64,000 nucleotides of DNA from Anas platyrhynchos (GCF_047663525.1 NC_092616.1:3695501-3759500), one strand, 5' to 3'; shown: positions 43,545 through 55,888, numbered from the stretch's first letter. Numbers and translations are program-made. The notes: generated by a model from the letters alone, not told the origin.

Positions 43545-44167
43545 TGTAATACACAATAAATGTTTGTTCATTGTCTTTTGTGTTATAAAAACAAGGAGTT
43601 CTGTTTGAGGAGCGGGAGTTACAAAAGCTTCCTGCTGAAGTAAAGAGCTGTATAATGCTTGGCTAGACACTATGAAAATTCTTTTGCTTAATGTAACAAA
43701 AAAGAGAACCCCCTCCCCTTCTCTCCTTCTGCATCTCAGTTGCCTCTTTTGTTCAAAGACCCTGCTGCAAAGCTCATGTAACCATCTCCTGATCAGTTGC
43801 TAACCTAGCGTATCAACATCCTGCCTTCCTGTCTCACGCTGGGCCAACATGAGCAAATAAAAAAAAGAAGTTGAACCACAACTCTGAGGAAGACTACGGC
43901 CTTCATCTTCACGACCACCAGAGGGACAGAGACGACCCCCCAGCAACAGTGCACGCAGTCGCAGAATATACCAGGACGTGCTGCGTAATCCCGGAATTAC
44001 CAAGATATAAAAAGGGACCCTGGCGGGGGTGAGGTGCGCGCCGTTGGTGGAGCCAAGACTCCCCGGCCGCCCAGCGCTGTTTTGCTTGCTGTTGTTTACT
44101 CAATACATTCCTTTCTATTATTAATGCAATGCTCTCTGAAAATTAATTAAGGGGGCAACTTATAACA
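43545..44167 (+). mobile_element. Solo LTR with 5-bp target duplication ACTAG
   Basis: 623 bp from TGTAATACAC to TTATAACA. ACTAG is duplicated at 43540-43544 and 44168-44172. A TATA box (GATATAAAAAGGG, about 44002) fits the plus orientation. No internal genes. A 5-bp duplication is usual for ERVL-like (class III) elements; the family name is not assigned. Confidence 0.88.
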
Positions 44168-44172
44168 ACTAG

Positions 44173-46555
44173 GACCTGCAAGGCAGTCATGGAGCACCCA
44201 GGGCCAGGCTCTGCCCCGTGGCCACGAGCCCTGCCTGCCCTCTTCCTGCCATGCTCTGTGCGCTGACTGCAGCAGAGGGGACCCCCAGCCAGCCCCTGCA
44301 TGGGGCTCTGCCACCCACCTCGCCCCAGCCCTCTCCAGTGCCCTCCTTGCTGCTCTTTGATGCAGTCCAGGACCTCCCAGTGCATGCCAGCCAGCACATC
44401 TGCTGAGGGCCAGTGCGGCTTGCTGCAGGGGCAGGGAGCTCAGCATGGCCCTTGCAGCCCCCTGCCCTGGGCCTGCTTCTCCCCTTGGCCTCGGCCCCGG
44501 CCTTGGCTCTGCTGGCAAGAGCGCTCTTGGCATGCGCTTCCTGGCCTCCCCTCCTCCCCTGCGCACAGCTGCTGCACACTCAGCTTACTGGCACAACCGT
44601 GTCCTCACAAGCAGCACCACCCCTTGTGCTGCTTCTCCTGGCCTCCCCCACCCCACTGCCTTGCCTCCTTGTCTCTGCTGGGCCCCACCGTCCACACCCA
44701 AATGTGTCCCTTGGCTGGCAGCTCCCTCCCCCTGTCCTGTGTGATGACTGAGCCATAGGACATACTGCCTTTAGGTGTTGTAGTGTTTGTAAATCCACAT
44801 TGGTGATGGCACAAAAAGACAGTTCCTTCACCAGTGCTCTACATCCTTCTTCATGTTAGGCCACAACTGAATGTCCTTCGCTATTTTTAGTGTGTTTTCT
44901 CTATCTCACAGTTGAAATGGATTAGGTCTCCTTGATTAGTATGATTAGTCTGATTAGTTGATTAGTCTTCTGCCACTACAGCACAATATGTATGACTTAC
45001 TCTGTGCATTGACCTGATGGGTCATTTCACATTTTTTTCTTTCATACCCATAATTTGAAGGGGACGATAACCCGAAGTGGGGCAAGCTGATGGGTTCTGT
45101 CTCAGCCATTTGAAGTGTCCCGTTCTTGAGTCTTGCAGCCTGAATTTGCCACAGATGACCCAGGATGGTAAATGGATGTTCAGCTGTCTACTAGGAACAA
45201 AAGAGAGTATCTTGGGTTCCCAATGGCCATTTCCACTTTGGGTTAATCCTGAGAACAAAGTGGACGGGGGTGTTCTTTCTGAAGGAGTTTCCTGTGCTGG
45301 CCTGGGCTGCAGTTACAGGGACAAAGACCACTGCTGGCAGTGGAGGTGACCTGGTATCTGCACCTGGCTCCATCTGAATCCTCCAAAAGGCTCTGGTGTC
45401 TTGCACTTCCTGGTTGCTTATGTTCAGAATGCAAAGCTCTGCCTGAATACCCAGTATTTTTTTTTTTAATACTTAAGTAATAGAGTAACTACTCATGACT
45501 TCGAATGGTTCAATCCTTTCCATAAAACATCACACACAAAGTGCAATAACTATTATGAAGAAATGTAATTTTCAGGATGTATATTCATCGCAGGAGAAGA
45601 AATTCTGAAGTTCACCTGTACTTGCTTTGTCATCGCTTTGTCTGTTATAGTATGCTCTCTCATCTTTCAGGTACATCCATGTCTTGATTAAGCAGACACT
45701 GTTTAATGTCCCCATTCAAGCTGCCTGTCTGGACCTATGCACTTCCCATGGTTCTGCTGGTTTGCCGTCCCTTTACTCTTTTATCTTTCAGACTGCTCTC
45801 ACAGACATAGTTGCTGCTTTGAGTTTCAGTGAGTTCAAGCTCACCCATGTATCAGCAGTTTGTCTAATTGTTTCCTTAGGAAGAATCTCATCATTTCTCA
45901 TTGAATTCATATGATATGGGCTAATACTAACACTATTATTTATAATTTACTATCTATCAGTGTAAAATACTTCTTGTACTCTTTTGGGAAGGTAAAGCTC
46001 ACAGGAGGCATACAAGATGAGGAGCTTGCTCTGCTTTTTTTTTTTTTTTTTGGAAAATTGATGCATGATTTCATGTTCTTTGGCTGGATATAGGAAAACC
46101 CTTCTGCATCTGTGTGCAGTCAAGTCTCTTAGTAAAGCAGGTAGGAGCTGTTGCAAAGGAGCCGTAACATCCAGCTGCAGACTTTGGTACAAAAGACTAA
46201 TGTAAGGAAAAGAGAAGTGGCCAATGGGAGAAATGGCAAGACTGTGGTGGTGAGGAGCAAGGTTATCTATGCTGTGTCAGACCTCAAGTGTCTGCTTTTC
46301 CTCCCCATGCAAGTCTCCAAAGGAGACACCCTGGATCAATATCAATTAGAGAATAAAGCTCCACAACAAAATTCAACTAAACACATCCTTTAAGATGATA
46401 AATTTTTTATTAGGTGGTTTTTGAAATCTTCCTCCTTAACTACAACAGGAAAGCTCTCCAATTAGCAGTACAAGTCTTGAAGTCTTCAACAAAACTGTAG
46501 AGAACGTGGTAGGGGTTTCTTCATTTTAATGAGTTCCTTGGTGTATTTTGGTGCA
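44173..46555. other. Unannotated stretch
   Basis: 44215-44360 is the inverted partner of about 930-1070. The rest (44420-46555), including a T run at 46037-46053, shows no gene or repeat that I recognise. Confidence 0.4.
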
Positions 46556-46559
46556 GAGT

Positions 46560-47100
46560 CTATGAAGCTCAGGTACTCAGAAGAGAATGATGCAATTGCT
46601 TGAGAAAGTATAGTCAGAAGAAAAAGTTGATGTGGTTTGGAGTATTAATGGGCCCCATTGAGGGCTGTTACTAAGACAGCCTCCCCAGGGACTTGTTAGA
46701 GCAGATAACTGGAGGCCATGATTACCGATAGGCAAAGGCACTGTGCTGAGAAAAGTCTTGGTTTGCTTTGATGAAGCAAAAGGGCCAAGGCCTGCCACCA
46801 GCTACTGAAGGGGAGATCCTGTACCCCATGTCTGGCTCAGAGCTTTTCCTGGGGATCTGTGGGATGTGGTGGGTACTGTGATGTCATGAGAAGAACAATG
46901 GTAAGACACCTCCCAGCCTTTGCACAGGGTTGAAAGGAAGCAATGGGCCCCCATCACAACAAGTATAACATAACACCTCATAAGCTCTAGCCAAAGGGAC
47001 AAAAATGTCAGGGATGTTGGGGCCTTCAATTCTTGCCACCACCATCCACCTTCTCCTCTGCAGGCCTTTCTGTGCTGTTCCACACTTTGTCATATTTCCT
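46560..47100 (-). repeat. Segmental duplicate, inverted partner of 20280-21065
   Basis: Matches in reverse complement; it contains, for example, GGACTTGTTAGAGCAGA. No gene is seen. Confidence 0.55.
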
Positions 47101-47259
47101 CGAAGTCTGCAGATACCCATCTCTGTTCACCACCTTGATTTCATCGCGGCATTTACATCATTTCACCAATGTCTTGTCAACCCTCACCAGCTGTTACCTG
47201 AAACACAAAGCTATGATCTGATCATGGATACTCTTTGGGTGACATCTGGCACCACAGTA

Positions 47260-48480
47260 TGACATTTTACGGGACATTTCTTCCTCCTTGTAGCCAGTGC
47301 CAACCTTCCAAGGTGCACTTTGTGGCTGTTTTTTCTCTCCTGCTCTTTCCTACTACCAAAGGAAGCCTCATCAGGGTGGAGTCCCCTCCTAAAGTAAGTA
47401 TCCCAACCCACCAACCTCCTTTCAGCATGTCCAAGATCTAAGTCAAGGGTGAAATGTCAGCTACTTCAGGCAGAAGTGACCTCAGAGTCCCTTTCCATGA
47501 CACATTCCTGCTGCTGCCCTATCATCTGCAGGGACAGAAGTGACCTCACAGTCACTGCCACAGTCACATTCCTCCTGCTGGGGCAAGAGATCCTGAGGCA
47601 GAGCTGAGCTCATCAGAGCATTCCCACCCATCTCTTCCTTGTGGCCCACAAGCTGATCAGATCCACGGCCCCTCACATTCACCTTTGAATGCCATGTGAC
47701 TGCACAGCAACCTCACGGTTCCTGCCCTGACCCAAGGGGCCAGGCACCTCAAGTTAAGGGTTGGGAGAGGGGTTGAAGGTGAGGAAGTTAATACACAGGA
47801 ATGAGGGCTTTGGGTGCTAGGTGTTCATGTATGGGATTAGGGACTAGAGCTCACCTTTCTGGGTTAAAGATTAAGCAAAGGTTTAGTGGGAGGGTTTGGT
47901 CTTTTGCTTGTGGTGTCAGGTCTGTGTATTATTGGGTATGGGCAAGTATTTTGGTTTAGGGTTTTGTTTAAGGCTGTCAGGAAATTGTGTAGAGTTAAGC
48001 AGAGCATTTTATTGCTAGTATTAAGGGCAGGGATCAGGGTGATCAAGAGAGTAAAGGTAAGGACAAGGGTCCTATAGGTGGTCTCTCAGCTCCTTACTCA
48101 CAGAGAAGATCACGCTCACGTCCAGAAGCCATGTGCCTGAATCTGGCCTAGAAGACACTGAGGGGAAGTGCTCTCCCAGCCCCAGCCCGAGCCCCAGTTG
48201 GCGGTGCTGCTGTGCAGAGCAAGGGGTTGTGGTGCCCAGGGCACAGAGGCACTCTGCAGGGCTGTGCTGGGCAGGCTGGGAGGCAGACCCAGCTCATGGG
48301 GTCATTGCCATTGCCCCAGGGCTGCAAGGAATCACTCACCAGACTCTTCTGCTGGGGCTGCTGTGTGCCCTGGAGCTGCAGAGCTCTCTTCAGCCCGCTC
48401 ACACCAGATTGAGCACTTGAGCTCTGGACAGTCCACCTTGGACAGGGTCACGTTCTGTGGGCTCCATTCACTGTTGTCCC
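47260..48480 (+). repeat. Segmental duplicate P3, copy 2 (with 1.1-kb deletion)
   Basis: Direct paralogue of 32575-33449 joined to 34538-34970. The junction at 48070-48078 reads GGTCCTATAGGTGG, combining the CTATTGG motif that bounds the missing 1095 bp in copy 1. No gene is recognised. Confidence 0.85.
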
Positions 48481-48662
48481 CTGGGCTCACACAGTCCTGA
48501 CAGAGGAATCCATTGAGTGATTTCTTGCAGCCCTGGGGCAATGGCAGAGACATTTCCTTGTTTCTCACAGCCTTCTCACAAGTCTGTCTCCTGGCCCTCC
48601 CCACTGGCCAGCACAGCCCTGCAGAGTGCCTCTGTGCCCTGGGCACCACAACCCCTTGCTCT
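48216..48662. repeat. Inverted repeat with perfect 55-bp arms
   Basis: 48216-48270 and 48608-48662 are exact reverse complements as read. Weaker inverted homology continues inward to the GCCCCAGGGCTGCAAGG run (about 48313 and complement at about 48527). The loop is about 180-340 bp. A third related copy lies at 34735-34850. Confidence 0.9.
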
Positions 48663-49010
48663 CAATTGTCCTGCTGCTTATTAGCACCTTCCTGTCTCCT
48701 TCCTGAGCTCAGAGGGAGCTTTCTTGTCCATCAGGGGCCCTGCACTGGCTCTGGCTGGGACGGAGTTACTCTCTGCAGAGCAGCCCCTATGGTGCTGTGT
48801 ATTTTAAAAGTGATCAGAGACGTGTTGGTCACCCACAGCTGTGGTTGCTCTTTCTGAGCAGTGCTTGCACAGCATCAATGCTTTCTGTGGTTTGCAGTTT
48901 GTGAGTTTTACTTACTTTTGCTATTCTGCCTCCAATTCTTCTAGAAGAAGAGAAAGCAGGTGGCCAATACGTGTTTATCTGTTGGATACGTTGAGCAAGG
49001 AGGTGTCCAT
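48663..49010. other. Unannotated stretch
   Basis: No gene or known repeat is recognised. Confidence 0.35.
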
Positions 49011-50387
49011 GGTGCCAGGAAATGGAGGTCCATGAAGCTGCAGGAGCCCTGCTCTCTTGCCTGGGAGATCCCCAGCACAGAGTGCCTGTGCCCCGCAGGG
49101 CCAGCCCCGCTCCCCAGGCCAGCACAAAAGACCTGGCCCAGGCACAGAGCAGCCTGCCCCGAGCAGATGCCTGCACAAAGAGCTTGTCCTTTCTCCTTTA
49201 CTCGTCAGTGCAGGCCCAGAAATGCTGCCCTGCTCTTCCCCGGGGCCATCCCTGCTCCCAGAGAGCCTTTCCCAGGGTACTGTGTCTGTGCTGGCTGTTG
49301 TTTCTTCCTTCCCCTTATTCCCCTCAGGGCCCCATGCTGGCAGTGCTGCTGTGCAGAGCCAGACGGATATGGTGCCCTGGGACCCCCAGAGGACTCCCCT
49401 CTGCCTGTGCTGCTCAGGGTGGGGAGCAGACTCAACTCTGTGGGGATCTCTGCTGCTGAGCCCCTTTCCATCTGCCCTGATGGCTCAGCAGCACAGGGCA
49501 GTGCTGGGCAGGGCCATGGGGTGTCTCTAAGGGCACAAAGGGCAGGTGAGTGCTGCACCAGACTTCACCCACGGAGCTTCAAAATGGTTATCCTTAATTA
49601 CTCTGCAGTCTTATGGGCCTTTGCCTGCTGGCTCTTCACCACCTCTTCTGGCATTGCAGAGCCCTCTGTTAGCCCATGGACTCTTCAGATTTGCCTTTTC
49701 CTTTACCAGACCTTTTCTTGGATGATCACTCATTTTATGATGTTCTAATCACTTCCCACTGAGCACATTGTCCCTGCAGATCCCCTGACATCTCCTGGCA
49801 GCTCCATATTCCTCTCCAGGCTGGCACTGGCCATCTGCCCCACTTCAAGGGACAGTGTTGTCTATTTGGGCATGTGCTGCCACAAAGGGAGTTCTTGGCC
49901 CAGTGCTTGGTTCCTTAGGGACCACCCTGGGACTTTCAGCCTGTGTCCTTCACTCCATGATGAACCCCAGAATACAAAAGAGCAGGGAACAACCCCTTGG
50001 CTCTATTTCTGATACAACATTTGGAAGAGGTGTCCAGGGTTCTGGGTTTGCCCAGAGCAGCCCCTTTTGTTACTGTTGTGCTAGCGGGTAGGCCAGCTAT
50101 GACACAGGGCTGCACATTGCCTGCTGCTGCCTGCAGCCACAGGGATGTCACTGTAGAGACATCAGGACTGTCACCAAGGCATATGAGACCTCAAGACTAA
50201 CACAGATACAAGAGCACAGGAGAGCCAAAAGAGAGCAGCAGTGAAAAGGCCACGTCCTGCTGCTGGCCGTGGCCATGGCTCCAGAGAAGCAGCAGGGGCC
50301 CTGAGCCCTTCCTGCTTGCTGGGGCTGCACCTCCAGCTGCAGAGGAGATGGGAGAGCAGCTGAGACCAATGTAGTCCTGATGGCGTC
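49010..50387 (-). repeat. OR 3' flank, second arm of the inverted repeat with 41950-43300
   Basis: Reverse-complement partner of the 3' flank of the OR at 40814. No gene is seen. Confidence 0.8.
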
Positions 50388-50393
50388 TTTATT
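50388..50393 (-). terminator. Poly(A) signal AATAAA of the OR at 50584
   Basis: About 190 bp after the stop on the minus strand, in the conserved context AAAGACAATAAAGA. Confidence 0.7.
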
Positions 50394-50583
50394 GTCTTTA
50401 TGTACATGGTAAGCCTGCTTCTTTAGGTAGATTTGATGACTGGTCATTGTAAATCAAAAAAATATCACGTTACAGGTTAAGAATAACATTATTTAAATCA
50501 AAACAACTTGGAGAAAATATTTATAGAGAAATATAATAACAAAAAATTCACGGTGTCTGAAATTATCAGGGAACTTAAAGTCA

Positions 50584-51519
50584 TTATTGATTCCGAAGAA
50601 GCATGTATCCATAGAGTTTCCTCACTGCATCCTTGAGCTCCTGATTCCTCATGCTGTAGATAAGGGGGTTCAGTGATGAAGGAACAACTGAGTAGAGAAC
50701 TGCCACAATAAGATCCATTGATGGGGAGGAGATAGAAGGGGGCTTCAGGTAGGCAAATATGCCAGTGCTGATAAACAGGAAGACCACAGCCAGGTGAGGG
50801 AGGCATGTGGAAAAGGCTTTGTGCTGGCCCAACTCAGAGGGGATCCTGAACACGGTCCTGAAGATCTGAATATAGGAGAAAACAATTAAAACAAAACAAC
50901 CGAAGGCTAAAGAAACACTACACACAAGTGCCACAACTTCCCTGAGGTAGGCATCTGAGCAGGAGAGCTTGAGAATCTGGGGGATTTCACAGAAGAACTG
51001 GTCCACAGCATTGCCTTGGCAGAGGGGCAGGGAAAATGTATTGGCAGTGTGCAGGATAGCACTGAGAACCCCGCTGCCCCAGGCAGCTGCTGCCATCTGG
51101 GCACAAGCTCTGTTGTCCAGGAGGGTCCCGTAGTGCAGGGGCTTGCAGATGGCAATGTAGCGGTCATAGGCCATGATGGTGAGAAGAGAATACTCTGCTG
51201 AAAACAAAAACACAATGAGAAAGACCTGTGCAACACACCCCGAGTAGGAAATGGCCCTGGTGTCCCAGAGGGAATTGGCCATGGCTTTGGGGAGAGTGGT
51301 GGAGATGCAGCCCAGGTCGAGGAGGGCGAGGTTGAGGAGGAAGAAGTACATGGGGGTGTGGAGGCGGTGGTTGCAGGCTATGGTGGTGAGAATGAGGCCG
51401 TTGCCCAGGAGGGCAGCCAGGTAGATGCCCAGGAAGAGCGCAAAGTGCAGGAGCTGCAGCTCGCGTGTGTCTGCGAATGCCAGCAGGAGGAACTCAGTGC
51501 TGGAGCTGCTGTTGGGCAT
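50584..51519 (-). CDS. Olfactory receptor, OR14-type, intact
   Basis: 311-residue odorant GPCR. N3 glycosylation site (MPNSSSSTEF), LGNGLI in TM1, PMYFFL (56-61), MAYDRYIAICKPLHY at the end of TM3, SYIQIF, KAFSTCLPHLAVV and NPLIYSMRNQ in TM7 are all present. The ATG at 51519 aligns with the paralogues; the frame stays open to 51606, but those codons lie beyond a strong splice acceptor (CTCATTTCACAG, AG at 51543-51542), leaving a 22-nt 5' UTR in the coding exon. The predicted intron runs 52748-51542 (about 1.2 kb) to a donor at 52748-52743. Expected role: odour detection in olfactory cilia; ligand unknown. It is the minus-strand partner of the OR at 40814. Confidence 0.95.
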   Translation of the reverse strand: MPNSSSSTEFLLLAFADTRELQLLHFALFLGIYLAALLGNGLILTTIACNHRLHTPMYFFLLNLALLDLGCISTTLPKAMANSLWDTRAISYSGCVAQVFLIVFLFSAEYSLLTIMAYDRYIAICKPLHYGTLLDNRACAQMAAAAWGSGVLSAILHTANTFSLPLCQGNAVDQFFCEIPQILKLSCSDAYLREVVALVCSVSLAFGCFVLIVFSYIQIFRTVFRIPSELGQHKAFSTCLPHLAVVFLFISTGIFAYLKPPSISSPSMDLIVAVLYSVVPSSLNPLIYSMRNQELKDAVRKLYGYMLLRNQ

Positions 51520-51541
51520 TTGCTGCCTTTGGTCAAGGAGA

Positions 51542-52742
51542 CTGTGAAATGAGAAACAAAGATATATATAAAGAAAGAGAGTGTTAAGAGTAAGGTCTCT
51601 GAGCAAAATTCAGTTAATTCCCAATTAAAGCCTTACATTCTCTTTTCTGAAGAGGATCTTTGTCTATCTCCCTGTCTGGAGCCCTTCTTTGTGCTGGCTG
51701 AGTGTCCTGTACACAGCAGCCACCTCTGCCCATCAGCCCCCAGTGGGCCACTTCTGCTCCACTGCAGTGGTAAATGTCATTGCTGTGGGGGAAAACCTCA
51801 GCCAGAGGTCACATCCAGGAGGGCTGCTCTGTCCATCCCCTCGTGCCCAAAGGCTGGGTGCTTGCAGTACTTTCAGCTGAGGGATGGCTGCACTCAGAGG
51901 TTGTGCTGAAAAATCACCTGGGCTGTGCTGGGAGGAGAGGGTACCAGCTCCAAGCGGAGATGGAAATGCCTCCCTTTTAGCACAGCTGTGCAGAATTCAA
52001 TGACAAGTACGTGGCAAGGGTGCTGATTCACAAGGGCAGACCAAGGGTCTCAGGTATAACAAAGACTCTACAGTATGCTCTGCAGCAGCTCCCTCTCACT
52101 GCCTGCCCATGTCCCTGCTGCCTTCAGCTGTCCCTGCCAGCCCCTCTTTCTCTGTCCCCACGTCTCCTCCCATTCATGCTCACAGACCCCATCCCACCCG
52201 CTGGGTGCCCAGCTCTGCCCTGCAGACACCTCCCGGGGATGGAGACAGCTCTGGGGACATCTCCCTGTCTGCAGGTCCTAAAAGAACAGCTCAGAAAAGC
52301 TCTGGTGCAGTCTATCAGCAGAGAGAAGGGAAGGGATATTCTCAGGTTCGTCACTAACCTGTTTATGTCTCAATGTTCAAGGCAATAGGATGCTCAGTCA
52401 CCTGTGCAAATCCAACCACATTGTTAACATGGAGCCTGCTCAAAAATCAGAGCAGAGACTGCAGAAAGTGCCTTCTCTTTGCAGGCATCCCCTGCCCTGC
52501 CCTTCCCCTGCCCAAGCCCTGGCAGGCAGCAGAGGCCCTGCCCCAGCACACAGCCTTTGGGACACAGCAGGGACCCCGTTCTGCAGCACAGCCCTGGGCA
52601 TCCCTGCAGCTGCCCTGCAGCACCTTCTTCTCCACACCGCACAAGCCACGAGAGACATCCTGGCAGCTCCTGGCCAGGCAGAGATGTCCTGGATCCAGGA
52701 GCCCCTTCCAGGAACCTCTCCTGCACTGTCCTGCAGCCAGAG
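51542..52742 (-). other. Predicted intron 1 of the OR at 50584
   Basis: Noncoding. 52090-52240 and 52490-52640 are paralogous to parts of the OR intron at 31380-32100. Confidence 0.5.
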
Positions 52743-52990
52743 ACTTACCTTGGACAGAGCTGTGAAGGTTTCTCCTGCACCGAGCTCTCCTCTGCTCACA
52801 CCCTCCAGGCTGCCTGGAATCCCTTTCTGCCTGGGTACTTGCAGGCAGTGCCCCCAGCCCTGCTGCGCTGTGCAGATGAGCTTCTTCTGGGCAGAGCTGT
52901 CTCTGCACCAGGGCCCTCTTGCCAGGAGCTCTGTCTTTCCCAGGAGCCTGGCCCAGCTCAGCAGCAGAGGCCCAGCCCAAGGCAGTGTTA
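52743..52990 (-). promoter_or_regulatory. Predicted OR14 promoter and noncoding exon 1 (for OR at 50584)
   Basis: Minus-strand block related to those at the other three OR14 loci. It contains GAGCTC (about 52787), ends CTGTCCAAG and then donor GTAAGT (52748-52743) followed by CTCTGGCT, as at 32149. There is no clear CTTAAA. Confidence 0.5.
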
Positions 52991-53619
52991 TCAGCCCTCT
53001 GGGGACTTTGGTGATGATCCCACAGATCTCAGGCACTGAGAGCAAATGGAAGAAATCTCTCCAGAAGTCCAAATCAGATACAAGTTTCCTGCAGTGTCCC
53101 CCTGAGAGCCAGCACGGACACAGCCTCCCTTGGAGCTCGTTAGAGCAGAACACTAGAGGCAGTGAGGACAAGGAGACAAAGGCAATGTGACGGTGACACT
53201 GATGTGTAGGAAAACTGGATGTGTTTCACCAAGCACTAGGGCCAGGCCTTGATCCCAAGCCCCTGGGAAGGGAGATCCTTTCCTTTCACACATTGCTCAG
53301 GGCTCTTCCTTCGGTAGCCAGAGATGGGGATTTCTTTCTCTTCTTGTCCAGTCTCAACATCTTGAAGTCAACTTTGTGGCATTATTTCTATCTCACACTG
53401 TTTTCCCCTACAGAGGAAAGCTACATCGTCTCCAAAACCACCCTTCAGGCAGTCTCAGGCTACTTTTGGTCTGCTTAGATGCTCCATGCCACTGGGCCAG
53501 AGAAACCCAGGTGTTTCAGCCTCTCTACACAGGAAAGGTGGTTTAGGCCCTGAACCCCTCCTTGGCACAACCTCTCTGGGCACTATCCCATGCCCTTGAA
53601 AATGAGGAGCTGCACACTG
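52991..53619. other. Unannotated stretch
   Basis: No gene is recognised. A short stretch near 53225-53300 resembles 20745-20830. Confidence 0.35.
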
Positions 53620-54210
53620 GGACACCCATGTGCAGGTGGTGTCACACCATATTGGAGGTGAGTCTGATAACTCAGATTTTCTTGGTGGCCATGCTCCTCG
53701 TAAGGCAGCTCTGTAGGAAGCTGGCCTGGTTCCTGGTGAGCAAGTACCACTGCTCGTATGGCATCCCTCGTGGTGCCCAGGCCCTCCTCCTCCTAGACAC
53801 TGCTCACTCAGCAGGGTCCCAGTCTGCCCTGATGTGTGGGGTTACTCTTTCTCCGTTGCAGGACTGGGCTCTTCTCCTTGTAAACGTCAAGAGGTTTCTC
53901 TAGGGAAAATTCTGCAGTTTGTCAAGGTTCCCCTGGACAGATGACCCGTTCTGTCAGCTGTTAATGTCTGCAGGGAGATGTCTCATTCTAACTGTGCTCT
54001 CACAAGATAGCAGGATGAGTAGTTGCAGGAGAGTTTGGACAATACAGGAGGAACTATTTGAATTGAGCTGCAGAAGAGGCTCACAGAAGGGTGGAGACGG
54101 AAAGCTGCCCAATTCCACTTTTTCTGCGCTTCTCATGTATGCTGTCATTTTCTCTGAAGCTGAGTCCTAAATGTTGTTAGGCTGTGCAAAGAAAAAAATT
54201 AGAAGGGCCA
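53620..54210 (+). repeat. Segmental duplicate (partner 37335-37910, direct)
   Basis: See shared runs CTGTAGGAAGCTGGCCTGGT and GTTGCAGGAGAGTTTGGACA. No gene is recognised. Confidence 0.75.
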
Positions 54211-54334
54211 AAGCCCAACTGGAGCTCAATATGTCTGTTACTGTTAAAGAACAATAAAAGATGTTTGTTTGTTTCTGTCTTTCTTTCCTTCTTTGTTTAT
54301 TATTATTTTTATAAATGCGTAAGAAAAAAAAAAA

Positions 54335-54838
54335 GAGAGAGAGAATTAAGGAGAATCATCATCCTTTATTGGATGTGGGAAAACAGAATTAAAAGAGATG
54401 ATGAAAAGGCTGAGGTATTTAGTGCATTCTTTACCTCATTGTTTTACAGCAAGACCAGTTGTTCCCCTAGTACTCAGCCCCTGAGCTGGTAGAATGAAGC
54501 CCTCATAATCCATGAGGAAATGGTTAGAGAACTGCTATTCTTTTTCTTATCTACAGGCCTGTCTGTCTGACCTCTGAGCTGGGGAAACTCATGGAGCAGA
54601 TTATCTTGAGTACCATCACATAACACTTACAGGACCACCAGGTGATCAGGCCCTGTCAGCATGGGTTTGTCAAAGCCAGGTCCTGCTTGGCAAATCTGAT
54701 CTCCTTCTGAAACAAGGTGATGTGCTCAGTGAACAAGGGAAAGGCTGTGGATGTGGTCTACCTAGACCTCAGTAAGGCTTTTGAAACTGTTTCCCACAGC
54801 ATTGTCCTGGAGAAACTGGCTGCTCAAGGCTTTGAGAG
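54335..54838 (+). mobile_element. CR1 ORF2 fragment ending at an LTR
   Basis: Encodes the pre-RT linker (DDEKAEVFSAFFTSLF) and RT motifs up to LSKAFETVSHSIVLEKLAAQ, with a stop and frame changes between. It ends exactly where the LTR at 54839 starts and is not continued on the far side. Confidence 0.85.
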
Positions 54839-55728
54839 TGTTAGGAATGTTTTAACAATTCGTGTCCATAAAGAACAGTCCTGTGTGACTCTGGGTCCTG
54901 CACTGGCAATTTAATTCTTGAACCACAGATGCAGTGTGTCCCAGTCTCCCCCTCATTCTAGTCAATTTATCAAGTCTTCAGAAAATACTCCTTAAATTTA
55001 TGAACCTGTTTGCTTTAGTTGTTCCGGACTTCTATTTCTAACAGTTACAGCCTTTTTTCTGTCTTCTTATGAGACATTAACTTATGTGAGATTAACTTAA
55101 CACTGCTATAGGTGTGACTGTCCCTGTGAATGGCTGGTGAAGAATGTTTTAAGTACTCGTGAAGTGTCAATAAGAAAGCTATTTGTGTTTGTATGAAGTC
55201 TTTGATGTCTGGGGGTTTCAGAACAACTAATAACAACTAGTGACTGTTATGGGATTCTATGCAGGCCTCTGATATCTGGCCAGGTGGCCAAGAGATTAAG
55301 AAGAAGAAAAAAAGAAGCTGAAGGATGGCTGGGAGACAAGACCTGCAGAGGATGTTCTATAAACTTGATACGGTGCCAAGGGAGTACAAAGGGGAAGGAC
55401 GAGAAAAAAAACTTGGAGAGGAAGACTACGAGCCTTCAGCATGAAAGACCCCTAGAGACCCCCAGAGAGACCACCGGAGACTGATGTGCATGCTCCAGTA
55501 GGAGGGACTGGACCCCGGCAGCTAATTATAATAAACTGGTTTTTTTAGAAGTAGTAATGAATATGTATTAGTCTAGGAGCATAAAAATCAGCTACTTGAT
55601 GTAACTGGTGTGCGTCCTGGTGGAGCGGAGACTCCCGGTGCACCCAGCGCTGTTTGCTTACCTCTATTCTTTTAATAAATCCTATTTTTCTATTTAATCC
55701 TATTTTGAAAACTGAGCCATTTCTAACA
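54839..55728 (+). mobile_element. LTR, same family as 13306-14166, opposite orientation
   Basis: 890 bp from TGTTAGGAATG to TTTCTAACA. Alignable along its whole length with the reverse complement of 13306-14166. AATAAA at 55674-55679 lies near the 3' end. The left flank is GAGAG and the right flank CACTG, so there is no target duplication. An env-like relic follows within 160 bp. It may be a 5' LTR with most of the internal region deleted and the 3' LTR lost, rather than a solo LTR. Confidence 0.85.
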
Positions 55729-55888
55729 CACTGAACAAAATATTTGCCACTTTGAGAGAAATCCTAATGAAAACCTTGAAAGCTGCTGATGGAATAAGTT
55801 CAAGAAAATGGACAAAAGACTCTGATTACTGTCCATCATGATGTACAAGAAATACATTGAGTGATGGAAAGAGAGATGAAAAACACCA

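Noticed and set aside
43095-43670. 191-codon minus-strand frame
   Set aside because: Crosses the boundary between OR 3' flank and an LTR; no domain is seen.
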